A DNA stretch of 64,000 nt. Source: Pseudovibrio zosterae (GTDB lineage Bacteria; Pseudomonadota; Alphaproteobacteria; Rhizobiales; Stappiaceae). A program made the translations under genes and the position numbers. The notes under the pieces are model-generated. The model did not search any database, was not told the origin of the DNA, and saw nothing but the letters and a program-made list of their open reading frames with translations. The stretch spans positions 62,001 through 126,000 of the forward strand of contig NZ_JAWXVZ010000007.1 of the NCBI RefSeq assembly GCF_033843645.1. Reading direction: 5' to 3'. This document shows, in pieces, positions 1 to 8,496 of this stretch (within the stretch, counting starts at the first letter, position 1; every line of letters starts with the position of its first letter).

Positions 1-206
1 ACGGTGGATGGCTGGAGGTTGAGCTCAGCCGCGGCAGCACGCACGGAGCCGCGCTTTGCAATGGTAAAAAAGAGCTCGAGACTGTTTAGAGGCATGCGCT
101 GCATTGTTCGAAAAATGCCAGCAGTATCTTCGATTTTCAAGTTCTTATTTTCAGCAGTTCGTCCCTCTATTTTGACTGTAATGGGATCCGGACACTGGAG
201 GTACAC
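1..206. other. Leader region, no assigned gene
   Basis: No gene could be recognised here. One plus-strand frame stays open from base 3 to a stop near base 88 and could be the last codons of an upstream gene, but it is too short to identify. The last bases carry a clear GGAGG Shine-Dalgarno that serves the hydrolase gene starting at 207. Confidence 0.3.
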
Positions 207-1088
207 ATGACGATCATCAGCAAAAAACTTCAATTTTCCGTAGAGGGCGACGTTCTTCAGGCGGTGCTTTACACCCCGGAACGCGCCGGGAATGGGCCTT
301 TGCCGGGCGTTGTCGTGACCGGAGCGTGGACCACCGTTAAAGAGCAAATGCCAACCACCTATGCCAAGGCCTTGGCGCAGCGCGGCTTTGCAGCACTGGT
401 CTTTGATTTTCGCGGGTGGGGCCAGTCTGCGGGCGAGCCAAGGTATCTGGAAGATCCAGCACGCAAAACGGAAGACACCCGCCATGCAGCGCGCTTTCTT
501 GCCTCCTTGCCGGAGGTGGATGAAGCATCTGTTTATGGCGTCGGGATATGCGCATCTTCGGGGTACATGGCAGACGCTGTTGCCACCGTGCCGGTTCTGC
601 AAAAGCTTGCACTTGTGGCTCCATGGCTGCATGACCCGGAAATGGCGACACAGATTTATGGCGGTCCGGATATGGCGCAGTCTCTGATAGCGGCAGGGCG
701 TGAAGCAGCCAGTGCGGCGGAGCCAACTTACATGGTTGCAGCCAGCGCGACCGATGAGAATGCGCTCATGTATCAGGCCCCATATTACACCGAGACGGAC
801 CGGGGCATGATTGCCGCTTATGACAACAAGTTCAACGTTGCCTCCTGGGAGCCGTGGCTGTCCTATGATGCGCAGCAAATTGCCGAGAAGTTGTCGAAGG
901 CGACCTTGATTGTGGCCTCGGAAGCAGCGGCTTTGCCCGCAAGCGCGCATGCGTTTGTAAAGCGCACCCATGCGCCAATTAGCGAAGTCTGGCTTGACGA
1001 TGTTTCGCAGTTTGACTTCTACGACAAACCGGCAGTGGTGGAGCAGGTTGCGGACGAACTTGCTGTTTTCTTTAAAAGCGAGGGCTGA
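207..1088 (+). CDS. Alpha/beta hydrolase (dienelactone/peptidase-like)
   Basis: A 293-residue cytosolic alpha/beta hydrolase-fold protein with no signal peptide. The nucleophile elbow is the GICASSG segment (residues 113-119, probable nucleophile Ser117), and an FDFRGWG strand-turn (67-73) is typical of the fold. Relatives usually end with a 'THFDLYD'-like segment carrying the catalytic His. Here the equivalent is SQFDFYD, so the His position appears to be Gln268, and activity may be altered or lost. The start is supported by GGAGG 6 bases upstream. The gene lies 4 bases before a SnoaL-like gene, suggesting one transcript. The substrate cannot be told from sequence. Confidence 0.8.
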   Translation: MTIISKKLQFSVEGDVLQAVLYTPERAGNGPLPGVVVTGAWTTVKEQMPTTYAKALAQRGFAALVFDFRGWGQSAGEPRYLEDPARKTEDTRHAARFLASLPEVDEASVYGVGICASSGYMADAVATVPVLQKLALVAPWLHDPEMATQIYGGPDMAQSLIAAGREAASAAEPTYMVAASATDENALMYQAPYYTETDRGMIAAYDNKFNVASWEPWLSYDAQQIAEKLSKATLIVASEAAALPASAHAFVKRTHAPISEVWLDDVSQFDFYDKPAVVEQVADELAVFFKSEG

Positions 1089-1092
1089 GGTC

Positions 1093-1551
1093 ATGCAGGA
1101 CTATCACGCTCTTTGCAATTTGGTGTCCAAGTTTTTTGCTGCGGTCGATCGCCTTGATTGGCCGCAGGTATGTAGCCTCATGGCCGAGACGGTTCGGCTG
1201 GATTACCGTTCCTTGACGGGGCAACCGGCAGAGCTGTTGAGGCCGCAGCAGATCACAGAAGCATGGGGCATGATGATGCCCAACTACGACGCCATTCATC
1301 ATCAGATTGGCAACCTGATTGTTGAGGTAGAAGGCGACGAGGCTACGGTGTCTTGCCACGGGATGGCGTCTCACTTCATAAAAGGAACTTCAGGAAGCGG
1401 GCACCAGCTCATCGTCGGCACTTACACGTTCAGGTTGGTGCGTCAGGATAAGGTATGGCGGATCGAAGAAATGACCTTTCACTTCAAGTTCGCGGCTGGC
1501 GATCATACGGTTGGTGAAGAGGCAAAGGCCCGGTCCTCTGGCGTTTCCTGA
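1093..1551 (+). CDS. SnoaL-like / NTF2-like domain protein
   Basis: A 152-residue single-domain protein with the cone-shaped SnoaL/NTF2 pattern: an N-terminal helix ending in a small acidic patch (FFAAVDRLDW, residues 13-22), a middle block ITEAWGMMMP and a C-terminal sheet ending WRIEEMTFHFKF. Members include polyketide cyclases, ketosteroid isomerases and many of unknown role. The reading frame is open further upstream, but the ATG at 1093 follows GAGG and sits just after the hydrolase stop, so it is the better start. Co-transcription with the hydrolase suggests a shared small-molecule substrate, which is inference only. Confidence 0.75.
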   Translation: MQDYHALCNLVSKFFAAVDRLDWPQVCSLMAETVRLDYRSLTGQPAELLRPQQITEAWGMMMPNYDAIHHQIGNLIVEVEGDEATVSCHGMASHFIKGTSGSGHQLIVGTYTFRLVRQDKVWRIEEMTFHFKFAAGDHTVGEEAKARSSGVS

Positions 1552-1603
1552 AGACGCTTAAGGCACTGGGCCGTGATGTCACGCAAGCAGGGGAGGCCGC
1601 AGG

Positions 1604-2767
1604 ATGCATGACGTCAGTAAAGTGAACGCATGGCTAATAAATGAGGGGCGCACTAAGGGCGACCTGGAGTGGCTGGTTCGAGGCTATTGTGAAGCTCTCG
1701 TTGATCTTGGGGTGCCGCTGAACCGCGTTAGAGTGGGGCAGCACCTCGCCAGTCCGCTGCTTAGCGCATGGGGCGTTATCTGGACCCTGGAAGCCGGTAC
1801 AGCGGCCTACGAGGTGCCGGTTGGGGCGCTCGATAGTGTCGCATGGAAGGGAAGCCCCTTTGAGTACATTGTGCAAGAGCGGAAACTGCTACGGGTACCA
1901 ATTCATGAGCTCGACCTGGATCAGACGCATAGCGTGTATCGGGAACAGGCAGAAGCGGGGGCGACTGACTTTCTCGCCATGCCATTAGAGTACGGGGATG
2001 GCACCGTTCAGGCCTCTAGTTTTACAACGCGGCGGGAAGGGGGCTTTACAGCTGGTGATTTGGCTGCTCTGGGAGCCACACGGCACGCCCTCGCCGCAGC
2101 AGCTGAGCCGATGGCCATGCGGCGTTCCATGAATAGCCTGTTATGTACCTACTTGGGGAACGGGCCAGCTTCCGAAGTAATCAATGGAGTCATCCGGCGC
2201 GGTGAATACAATCGGATTTCAGCAGCGATCCTGTTTGCAGATCTGCGTGGCTTCACGGCCAAGTCTGAGAGCTGGGGCGAACAGGAGCTACTTCAGGCAC
2301 TCTGTGACTACTTCGATGTTGTTGTATCTGCCGTGCTGCATCATGGTGGCGATGTTCTCAAATTTATCGGCGATGGTGTGGTCGCGATTTTTCCCGAAGG
2401 AGCCAGCCGAGGTGCAGCGGAGGTGTGCAAGCAGGCCGTTGCCGCTGCTCTGGAAGCGCACAATGAGCTGATCTCCTGTAACAAAAGGCGCCTGGACGAC
2501 GGCAAGCCGGAAATTCAGTTTGTAACCGGCATCAACCATGGGTCCGTGACCTATGGCAATATTGGGGGGCCGGATCGTCTCGATTTCACCGTTGTGGGTC
2601 CGGCAGTAAATGTCGCTAGTCGCGTTCAGGAGCTGTGTAAGTCCGTCGGTGCGGAAGCTTTGATGACAGCGGCGGTTGCCCAAGCCGCGAAGGTCGATGC
2701 CAGGTCCGAAGGACTGCACTCTATCCAAGGGCTTGCTGAAAAAGTAGAGCTCTACCGGCTGCGATAG
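1604..2767 (+). CDS. Class III adenylate/guanylate cyclase
   Basis: A 387-residue soluble protein. Residues 1-170 are an unassigned, probably sensory N-terminal domain, and residues 200-387 form a class III nucleotide cyclase catalytic domain. Visible active-site features are the metal aspartates in FADLRGFT (Asp213) and FIGDG (Asp257), Lys253, the DFTVVG strand and NVASR (Asn336, Arg340, the transition-state pair). All catalytic positions expected for an active enzyme appear present, so it probably makes cAMP. There is no membrane segment. The N-terminal architecture is shared by many alphaproteobacterial cyclases. It stands alone, with non-coding sequence on both sides. Confidence 0.85.
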   Translation: MHDVSKVNAWLINEGRTKGDLEWLVRGYCEALVDLGVPLNRVRVGQHLASPLLSAWGVIWTLEAGTAAYEVPVGALDSVAWKGSPFEYIVQERKLLRVPIHELDLDQTHSVYREQAEAGATDFLAMPLEYGDGTVQASSFTTRREGGFTAGDLAALGATRHALAAAAEPMAMRRSMNSLLCTYLGNGPASEVINGVIRRGEYNRISAAILFADLRGFTAKSESWGEQELLQALCDYFDVVVSAVLHHGGDVLKFIGDGVVAIFPEGASRGAAEVCKQAVAAALEAHNELISCNKRRLDDGKPEIQFVTGINHGSVTYGNIGGPDRLDFTVVGPAVNVASRVQELCKSVGAEALMTAAVAQAAKVDARSEGLHSIQGLAEKVELYRLR

Positions 2768-2984
2768 GTGCCAGTTCGTTTTGTCGCTCTGCCAAGATTG
2801 GGGATGTGAAAGCGGGTTCACGAGCCACACTTCAACATTGCATTGTTCCCGGTCTTGCCTCGAAGACTTGCACATTTTTGGAAAAACACTGTGATTCCCT
2901 AGGGTTTTTGCGCTAGTGGCCGGATAGTTTGCCGTGTACGTTAAACTTGAAGGCAAGATACAAATTTAAACTTCTGTTTTGTTG

Positions 2985-3500
2985 ATGGGAAAGAACGTGC
3001 AGCAAACCCAAGTTAAAAGTGCAGAGGCATTTCCTTGGACCAAGGAATTCGAAGTTGGCATTCCGGTAATTGATGCTCAGCACCACAAACTGGTCGATCT
3101 CATCAACAGACTTTCTGATACGCTTTCTACTGGTGATGAGATGAGCATGTCGAACGTGATCGATGAAACGTTTGACTATGCGGCTTTTCATTTTCAGCAA
3201 GAAGAAAAGGTTTGGGCCAAATACTTTGATACCAGCGATGTATGGTACAGGGAGCATGAACTGAATCACAGTACATTTCTGCCAAACATCATGCGCATTG
3301 GCGTGGTTGAACAGGACAAGCCTTGGCAGGAGAAGACAGAGAGAGTCTTGCAGATCCTTACACGCTGGCTCACTTTCCATATTCTCGGCGATGACAAGAA
3401 GATGGCTAATGTGGTTTTGGCCATGAAAGAAGGCTTCAGCTTTGAGGACGCAAAGAAAATGGTTGAGCAAGATGAATTGGATATGCTTGCCAGCGGCTAA
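2985..3500 (+). CDS. Bacteriohemerythrin
   Basis: A 171-residue hemerythrin-domain protein that binds O2 at a non-heme di-iron site. The ligand set is visible: His34 (DAQHHKL), His69 and Glu73 (FHFQQEE), His91 and His95 (HELNH), and His132 plus Asp137 (FHILGDD). There is no signal peptide or transmembrane segment, so it is cytoplasmic, acting in oxygen storage, delivery or sensing. A TTG six bases upstream is also in frame, but the ATG is preferred. It sits next to an exported rubredoxin, which makes a redox or oxygen theme plausible for this short stretch. Confidence 0.88.
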   Translation: MGKNVQQTQVKSAEAFPWTKEFEVGIPVIDAQHHKLVDLINRLSDTLSTGDEMSMSNVIDETFDYAAFHFQQEEKVWAKYFDTSDVWYREHELNHSTFLPNIMRIGVVEQDKPWQEKTERVLQILTRWLTFHILGDDKKMANVVLAMKEGFSFEDAKKMVEQDELDMLASG

Positions 3501-3745
3501 CGCATCCAATCAGCGGCTTCAAGGTGTGTGTGATACAACGCTGCGCGGGATCTTTTGATATTGGCCAAAGACGTTTTTCCAGAGACTAAGGGCGCGAAAA
3601 AAGTCTCCTGTTTCTTATCGTTGATTGATCAGGGTCATGGCCGGATTTCACGTTCGCATCAAAATGCGGACGTTAAGTAATTTACTCTGGCGGCTTTGAT
3701 CCGTCCCCTGTCGGCTGCTGCCGTTTTTCTTTGCGAGGTGTCGCA

Positions 3746-4036
3746 ATGGTCAAGTTATTCTTGCAGTCTTGTACCCTGCCGCGTCGCCGCTTCCTTCAGG
3801 GCGTTGGTTCACAAGTGCTTGCGGCTTCGGTTGTTTTCTTGGCTGGCCACAAGGTGTCGTTTGCTGACGCCGTTGATCCCATGCGTCGGCGGCGGTGCCC
3901 TGAAGATCAGTGCGGCTATACCTACAATCCTGCGCTTGGTGACAGAAGCGGCGGCATCCCCAAGGGAGTCGCCTTCGAGGATCTGCCAAAGGATTGGGTC
4001 TGCCCTATTTGTGGAACACCACATGAGGATTGGTAG
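3746..4036 (+). CDS. Tat-exported rubredoxin with CX4C first knuckle
   Basis: A 96-residue protein. The N terminus carries a twin-arginine signal (PRRRFLQG, residues 12-19), a hydrophobic stretch and a likely cleavage near SFA/DA (residue 40). The mature part is a rubredoxin that binds one iron by four Cys: Cys51 and Cys56 in CPEDQCGYTY, and Cys86 and Cys89 in WVCPICG. The first pair is spaced CX4C instead of the usual CX2C, a spacing known in a minority of rubredoxins. Export of a rubredoxin through Tat implies that it folds with its metal in the cytoplasm and acts in the periplasm. The partner is unknown. Confidence 0.85.
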   Translation: MVKLFLQSCTLPRRRFLQGVGSQVLAASVVFLAGHKVSFADAVDPMRRRRCPEDQCGYTYNPALGDRSGGIPKGVAFEDLPKDWVCPICGTPHEDW

Positions 4037-4385
4037 GGGCAGCTGCGAGTGCTGAAAGCCCTTGCATATTGAAGGAGCAGGCAAGACCTTGCCCTTGCGT
4101 TCAACTGGGCTATTTACACCTCCAAAGCACGTCAGCTGATTTATGATCAGTTCTGGCGATGAGTTCGCTTGTTTTTTCGTTATTGTCTGTTGTATTCGTC
4201 TGCGTAAAATTTCATGCGCATCCTGTTTTATTTATTCACTATATGGTTCATCATGAGAAATATTTGAGTAGATAACATAAAAAGTGTGATCCAGCGAACA
4301 AACTCTACGTAATATATAGTTGACCGTGAACTATTATTTCGCACTGCAGCAATGGTCAGCTGTAGTAACTTCGTGGAGGAGTATG
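4037..4385. promoter_or_regulatory. A+T-rich leader of the proteorhodopsin gene
   Basis: A non-coding stretch of about 350 bases that becomes strongly A+T-rich from 4140 onward and must carry the promoter of the opsin-carotenoid operon. I cannot assign a specific -35/-10 pair with confidence. The Shine-Dalgarno GGAGGA lies at 4375-4380. Confidence 0.5.
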
Positions 4386-5102
4386 ATGGACGTACTACTA
4401 CTTGACCCCCGTGATTATGTCGGGGTGTCGTTCTGGATCATCTCCGCTGCCATGGTAGCCGCAACTTTCTTTTTCTGGGTCGAACGTGATCGTGCCCACG
4501 GGAAATGGAAAACATCCTTGACAGTTGCTGCAATGGTGACGGGTATCGCAGCCATTCACTATTTCTACATGAGAGATGTTTGGGTTGCGACCGGAACCAG
4601 CCCGACAGTATTTCGTTATGTCGACTGGCTTCTGACGGTTCCGCTGCAGATTATCGAGTTCTACCTCATTCTAACCGCTATTGCAGTGGTGTCGGTCGGT
4701 CTGTTCTGGCGCCTGCTGGTCGCCTCACTGGTTATGCTGATCGCGGGTTATCTGGGTGAAGTGAACCCATCCAGCGCGCTGGCGCTGTGGGGGCTGTTCG
4801 TCATCGGCACAGTCGCGTGGTTCTACATCATTTATGAGGTCTTCGCCGGTGAAGCGAGCGAGATCAACGCCTCGCAAGGTACTGTCGCATCCAAGAAAGC
4901 ATTTCACGCCTTGCGCCTGATCGTGACTGTCGGTTGGTCCATCTATCCTTTGGGATACATCTACGGTTACGCCGCAGGTGGAGACATTGCCGCTCTCAAC
5001 ATCATCTACAACCTTGCCGATTTCGTGAACAAAATCGCCTTTGGTGTGGTGATTTGGGCCGCGGCCACTTCTGACGATGCCAACCAGAAGGCACGTGCAT
5101 GA
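4386..5102 (+). CDS. Proteorhodopsin, blue-tuned proton pump
   Basis: A 238-residue seven-helix microbial rhodopsin: a retinal-binding, light-driven proton pump of the inner membrane. Helix C reads RYVDWLLTVPLQIIE, giving Asp80 (proton acceptor), Thr84 and Glu91 (proton donor), the DTE motif of proton-pumping proteorhodopsins. His58 matches the His that pairs with the acceptor Asp. Lys216 in the NLADFVNK segment is the retinal Schiff-base lysine. Gln88 occupies the known spectral-tuning site (105 in standard numbering), where Gln gives blue and Leu or Met gives green absorption. The start follows GGAGGA; a second ATG lies 3 bases upstream. Unlike many relatives, it shows no obvious cleavable signal peptide. 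Retinal would come from the genes immediately downstream. Confidence 0.96.
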   Translation: MDVLLLDPRDYVGVSFWIISAAMVAATFFFWVERDRAHGKWKTSLTVAAMVTGIAAIHYFYMRDVWVATGTSPTVFRYVDWLLTVPLQIIEFYLILTAIAVVSVGLFWRLLVASLVMLIAGYLGEVNPSSALALWGLFVIGTVAWFYIIYEVFAGEASEINASQGTVASKKAFHALRLIVTVGWSIYPLGYIYGYAAGGDIAALNIIYNLADFVNKIAFGVVIWAAATSDDANQKARA

Positions 5103-5111
5103 TGACAGGAC

Positions 5112-5146
5112 GGGCAGAGTGGGTTGACCGCTCTGCCCTCCTTTTC
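5112..5146 (+). terminator. Hairpin between opsin and crtE (attenuator-like)
   Basis: The inverted repeat GGGCAGAG (5112-5119) / CTCTGCCC (5131-5138) has a perfect 8-bp stem and an 11-base loop, followed by TCCTTTTC. It starts 9 bases after the opsin stop and ends before the crtE Shine-Dalgarno. The form suits a partial Rho-independent terminator that would let the opsin be made in excess over the carotenoid enzymes. Confidence 0.65.
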
Positions 5147-5168
5147 GGGTCCGAGAGGAGTGACAGGC

Positions 5169-6011
5169 ATGACCAACGATAACCTTTTCGTCCTTACTGA
5201 AAACGCGGTGTGCGCAGCGGCTGGCGAGAATGGCTTGGTCAGCGAGGCCTACCACTATCATCTCGCCGCAGGTGGGGGGCGCTTCCGTGCAAAGCTCGGG
5301 ATCCATGCCGGCGAGCGGTTCGCACTTTCGCCGACCACCATCGTGGCATTGGCGGCCAGCTGCGAGTTGCTGCACAATGCATCCCTCATTCACGACGATT
5401 TGCAGGATGGCGACAAGTATCGTCGCGGCCAGCAATCCGTCTGGGCACGCTACGGCGCGGACACAGCCATATGTGCCGGTGACTACCTTCTTTCTGCCAG
5501 CTACAAGTGTTTGGCAAACGCGCAGACGAACCAGCTTGGCAAACTCATCAGCCACCTGCACGATCGCACCGCCGTGGTGATTGAGGGGCAAGCACAGGAT
5601 TTGCAATCGGATGCATTGCCGCGCACATCGACAGCGTATCGCAGAACGGCAGAGGCGAAATCCGGCCCGCTGCTGGCATTGCCCCTCGAGCTGGCAGCGT
5701 TGGCCGCTGGCCAAGAGGCGTTGATCGAGCCCATTCGCAGTGCCACCACACTTTTTGCTTTGGGCTACCAAATGGCGGATGACTTGAGCGATGCGGCCAA
5801 GGACTTCAAGGCGGGTGCGCACAATGTGATCTGGATGTTCGAGCCTGAAACGGATTTTCAAAGAGCCGTTATAGAGGCCGCCCATTTGACACGGACCGTG
5901 CTGCAGGAAGCCAAGGAAGCATGTTCCGCCCTTCCGTTTGATCTTGGCAGTTTAATGGTGCGCCATGCGGACAAGATGCTGGCGCAACTGCCAGCGCAGG
6001 AGGCGGCATGA
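5169..6011 (+). CDS. crtE: Geranylgeranyl diphosphate synthase
   Basis: A 280-residue trans-prenyltransferase that extends farnesyl diphosphate to C20 geranylgeranyl diphosphate, the first committed step toward carotenoids. Both Mg-binding Asp-rich motifs are present: DDLQD at 76-80 and DDLSD at 204-208. The substrate-binding GGRFR segment at 36-40 replaces the commoner GGKRxR, a mild divergence. The ATG at 5169 follows GAGAGGAG and is preferred over an upstream in-frame start that would fall inside the intergenic hairpin. The stop overlaps the crtI start (ATGA), so the two are translationally coupled. Confidence 0.93.
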   Translation: MTNDNLFVLTENAVCAAAGENGLVSEAYHYHLAAGGGRFRAKLGIHAGERFALSPTTIVALAASCELLHNASLIHDDLQDGDKYRRGQQSVWARYGADTAICAGDYLLSASYKCLANAQTNQLGKLISHLHDRTAVVIEGQAQDLQSDALPRTSTAYRRTAEAKSGPLLALPLELAALAAGQEALIEPIRSATTLFALGYQMADDLSDAAKDFKAGAHNVIWMFEPETDFQRAVIEAAHLTRTVLQEAKEACSALPFDLGSLMVRHADKMLAQLPAQEAA

Positions 6012-7522
6012 CCAACGCTGTTGTGATAGGCGGTGGCTTCGGCGGCATTGCGGCTGCGCTGCGCCTCAGGGCCAAAAACTACCAGGTTACACTGCTCGAC
6101 CGCTGTGATCGCCTAGGCGGGCGAGCGCAAGTTTTTGAAAAGGACGGCTACCGGCACGATGCAGGCCCCACCGTGATAACCGCGCCGTTTCTTTTTGAAG
6201 AGTTGTTTGCGCTGTTTGGGCGCAGGCTTGACGATTATGTCGATTTGGTCGCGCTTGATACGTGGTACGAGTTCTACTTTCAGGATGGGGTGCGGTTTCG
6301 CTATGGCGGAACACCGGAAGACACCATCAACGAGATAAAGAAGTTGTCACCTCCTGATGCGGAGGGCTACGCCGAACTCCTGCGGACCTCCGAGAAAATC
6401 TACAAGGTCGGCTTCCAGCAGTTGGCTGCGCAACCATTCCACAAGCTCTCCGAGATGCTGAGGGTCTTGCCCGCCATGGTGAAACTCCGGAGTGACCGCA
6501 ATGTATACCAGTTGGTCTCTCGGCATTTGAAGCATGAAAAGCTGCGGCAGGCCTTTTCGATCCAGCCGCTGCTGGTGGGCGGAAACCCGTTCGACACCAC
6601 CTGCATTTACAACCTGATCCATTTTTTAGAGCGCGCGCATGGCGTGCATTTTGCCATGGGTGGGACAGGGGCCTTGGTAGAGGCGCTGCACAAGCTCATG
6701 GTGGAGGTCGGCATCAAGATTGAGCTGGGGCAAACCGTGTCACGGCTTGAGGTCGAGGATAATCGCGTGAGCGCGGTCAGGATGCAAACCGGCCAGCGGA
6801 TCGGCTGCGATATGGTCGTGTCCAACGCCGACCCCGCGCATTTGTATGGCACCATGATGGGGGCCTCTGAGGCTAAGCTCGGGGCGCGGCTGAAAACCAG
6901 ATACGCCCGCAAATCCATGGGGCTGTTCGTGCTGTTTTTCGGGACGAACCGTCAGTATCCAGAGGTCGCGCATCACACCATCTGGATGGGGCCGCGCTAC
7001 AAGGAACTGCTTGCAGACATCTTCAAGAGAAAGGTGCTGGCAGAAGACTTCTCTATTTATCTGCACCGACCAACTGCAACGGACCCTTCTTTCGCTCCGC
7101 AAGGCCATGACAGCTTTTACGCATTGGTGCCCGTTCCAAATCTGGAGGCGAAAATCAACTGGGAACGGGAGGCGCCGCGTATGCGCGACCGTGTGGTCGA
7201 TGCCCTGAGCAAGACCATTGTTCCCGGGCTTGAGCACCATATTCGCTCCGACTTCTGGATGACGCCTGAGGACTTCAAACATGACTATCTGAGCCCCGCC
7301 GGTGCCGGGTTTTCCATTGCGCCGATTTTCACTCAGTCGGCTTGGTTTCGGTTTCACAACAAGGCTGAAGGGCCGAAAAACCTATATCTCGTCGGAGCTG
7401 GGACCCACCCCGGCGCAGGGCTGCCCGGTGTGCTGAGTTCGGCCAAGGTGGTTGATAGATTGGTGCCACCGGTGAAAGCGAATGTGAACTCTGAACCACG
7501 GGCCAGATTGGCGGCGGAATGA
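6008..7522 (+). CDS. crtI: Phytoene desaturase
   Basis: A 504-residue FAD-dependent desaturase that converts phytoene to lycopene, of the usual CrtI length. The N-terminal Rossmann dinucleotide site VVIGGGFGG (residues 5-13) is followed by the typical LGGRAQVFEKDGYRHDAGPT region. The C terminus has the conserved LYLVGAGTHPGAGLPGV signature of carotenoid desaturases, which contributes to FAD binding. It overlaps crtE by 4 bases at its start and crtB by 4 bases at its end. It is a peripheral membrane enzyme acting in the inner membrane. Confidence 0.96.
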   Translation: MTNAVVIGGGFGGIAAALRLRAKNYQVTLLDRCDRLGGRAQVFEKDGYRHDAGPTVITAPFLFEELFALFGRRLDDYVDLVALDTWYEFYFQDGVRFRYGGTPEDTINEIKKLSPPDAEGYAELLRTSEKIYKVGFQQLAAQPFHKLSEMLRVLPAMVKLRSDRNVYQLVSRHLKHEKLRQAFSIQPLLVGGNPFDTTCIYNLIHFLERAHGVHFAMGGTGALVEALHKLMVEVGIKIELGQTVSRLEVEDNRVSAVRMQTGQRIGCDMVVSNADPAHLYGTMMGASEAKLGARLKTRYARKSMGLFVLFFGTNRQYPEVAHHTIWMGPRYKELLADIFKRKVLAEDFSIYLHRPTATDPSFAPQGHDSFYALVPVPNLEAKINWEREAPRMRDRVVDALSKTIVPGLEHHIRSDFWMTPEDFKHDYLSPAGAGFSIAPIFTQSAWFRFHNKAEGPKNLYLVGAGTHPGAGLPGVLSSAKVVDRLVPPVKANVNSEPRARLAAE

Positions 7523-8496
7523 TGGAGAGGATGAGCTCAGGACCCGCCTCCATGGACGTCAAACAGGTGCTGCGTGCCCATGGCCGGTCGTTTGCGCTGG
7601 CTGAGCGGTTTCTGGGTGCTCGCCATGGGCAACGGGCTGCACAGCTTTATGCACTCTGTCGCTGGCTTGACGATATTGCGGATCGGGGCGGCGATGCCAA
7701 TGAGGCGCGCCGTGAGCTGGCCTTGGTGCGCGACGCTGTGCGCGGTGACGCGCGCGCTAGTGCGCCGCGGCAGCTGGAGTTGTTTTTTGACTTGAAGGAT
7801 CAGTTTGGCCTCAAGCCTCAAAGCCTCTTGCACCTGATCGACGGCTTGGAAAGCGACTTGACCCTGACGCAGTTGGCAGACGAGCCTTCGCTCATTCGCT
7901 ATGCTTATCGGGTGGCTGGAACGGTGGGGGTGATGATGTGTGCCCTGCTGGATGTGACGGATCGCCGGGCGTACCCCCATGCCATTGATCTGGGCATTGC
8001 CATGCAGTTGACCAACATTGCCCGCGACATCAGGGAGGATGCGGAGCGCGGACGGATCTACTTGCCAAAGACATGGACAGGAGAACTGCGCGCGGCCCGA
8101 TTGGAGGATCCACCAGAGTTGTTGAAGCAAGTGCTTAAACCCCACGTGCAGCATCTCTTGGGCTTGGCTGATACCTACTATGCAAGCGGGTACTCTGGCC
8201 TTGCTTTTTTGCCTCGGCGGGCGCGATTTGCAATGCTTGTTGCGGGCCGCGTTTATCAGGAGATTGGCCGTGTGATTGAAAAACGCGCCTATGATGTGTG
8301 GGAGGGGCGGGCGGTTGTTGGCCGCGCGGCAAAAGGCCGGTTGGTGACAACTTCTGCCATTGGTTTTCTGTGGGACGCCACTCTGCATCGCCCGCCACGC
8401 TATCATGTCTCGCGTCTGCATGATGCGCTGGACAGGCTTGAACTGGAAGAGCTTGAACGCACGGCGGGCCGGGAGGCGACAGATGCAACTCCCTGA
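7519..8496 (+). CDS. crtB: Phytoene synthase
   Basis: A 325-residue squalene/phytoene synthase-family enzyme that condenses two geranylgeranyl diphosphates to 15-cis-phytoene. Both Asp-rich motifs are visible: LDDIAD (near residues 51-56) and NIARDIREDAERGRIYLP (near 172-189). The start shown overlaps the crtI stop as ATGA. Two further in-frame ATGs within the first twelve codons are possible alternatives, since the conserved part begins at about residue 12. The end overlaps crtY by 14 bases. Confidence 0.95.
   Translation: MMERMSSGPASMDVKQVLRAHGRSFALAERFLGARHGQRAAQLYALCRWLDDIADRGGDANEARRELALVRDAVRGDARASAPRQLELFFDLKDQFGLKPQSLLHLIDGLESDLTLTQLADEPSLIRYAYRVAGTVGVMMCALLDVTDRRAYPHAIDLGIAMQLTNIARDIREDAERGRIYLPKTWTGELRAARLEDPPELLKQVLKPHVQHLLGLADTYYASGYSGLAFLPRRARFAMLVAGRVYQEIGRVIEKRAYDVWEGRAVVGRAAKGRLVTTSAIGFLWDATLHRPPRYHVSRLHDALDRLELEELERTAGREATDATP

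Noticed and set aside
2288..2956. A 222-codon minus-strand frame
   Set aside because: Antisense to the cyclase catalytic domain; no recognisable family.
2913..3509. A 198-codon minus-strand frame
   Set aside because: Fully antisense to the hemerythrin gene, which has all its metal ligands.
4725..5885. A 386-codon minus-strand open frame
   Set aside because: It lies antisense to the opsin and crtE, whose motifs are unambiguous; it has no domain I recognise.
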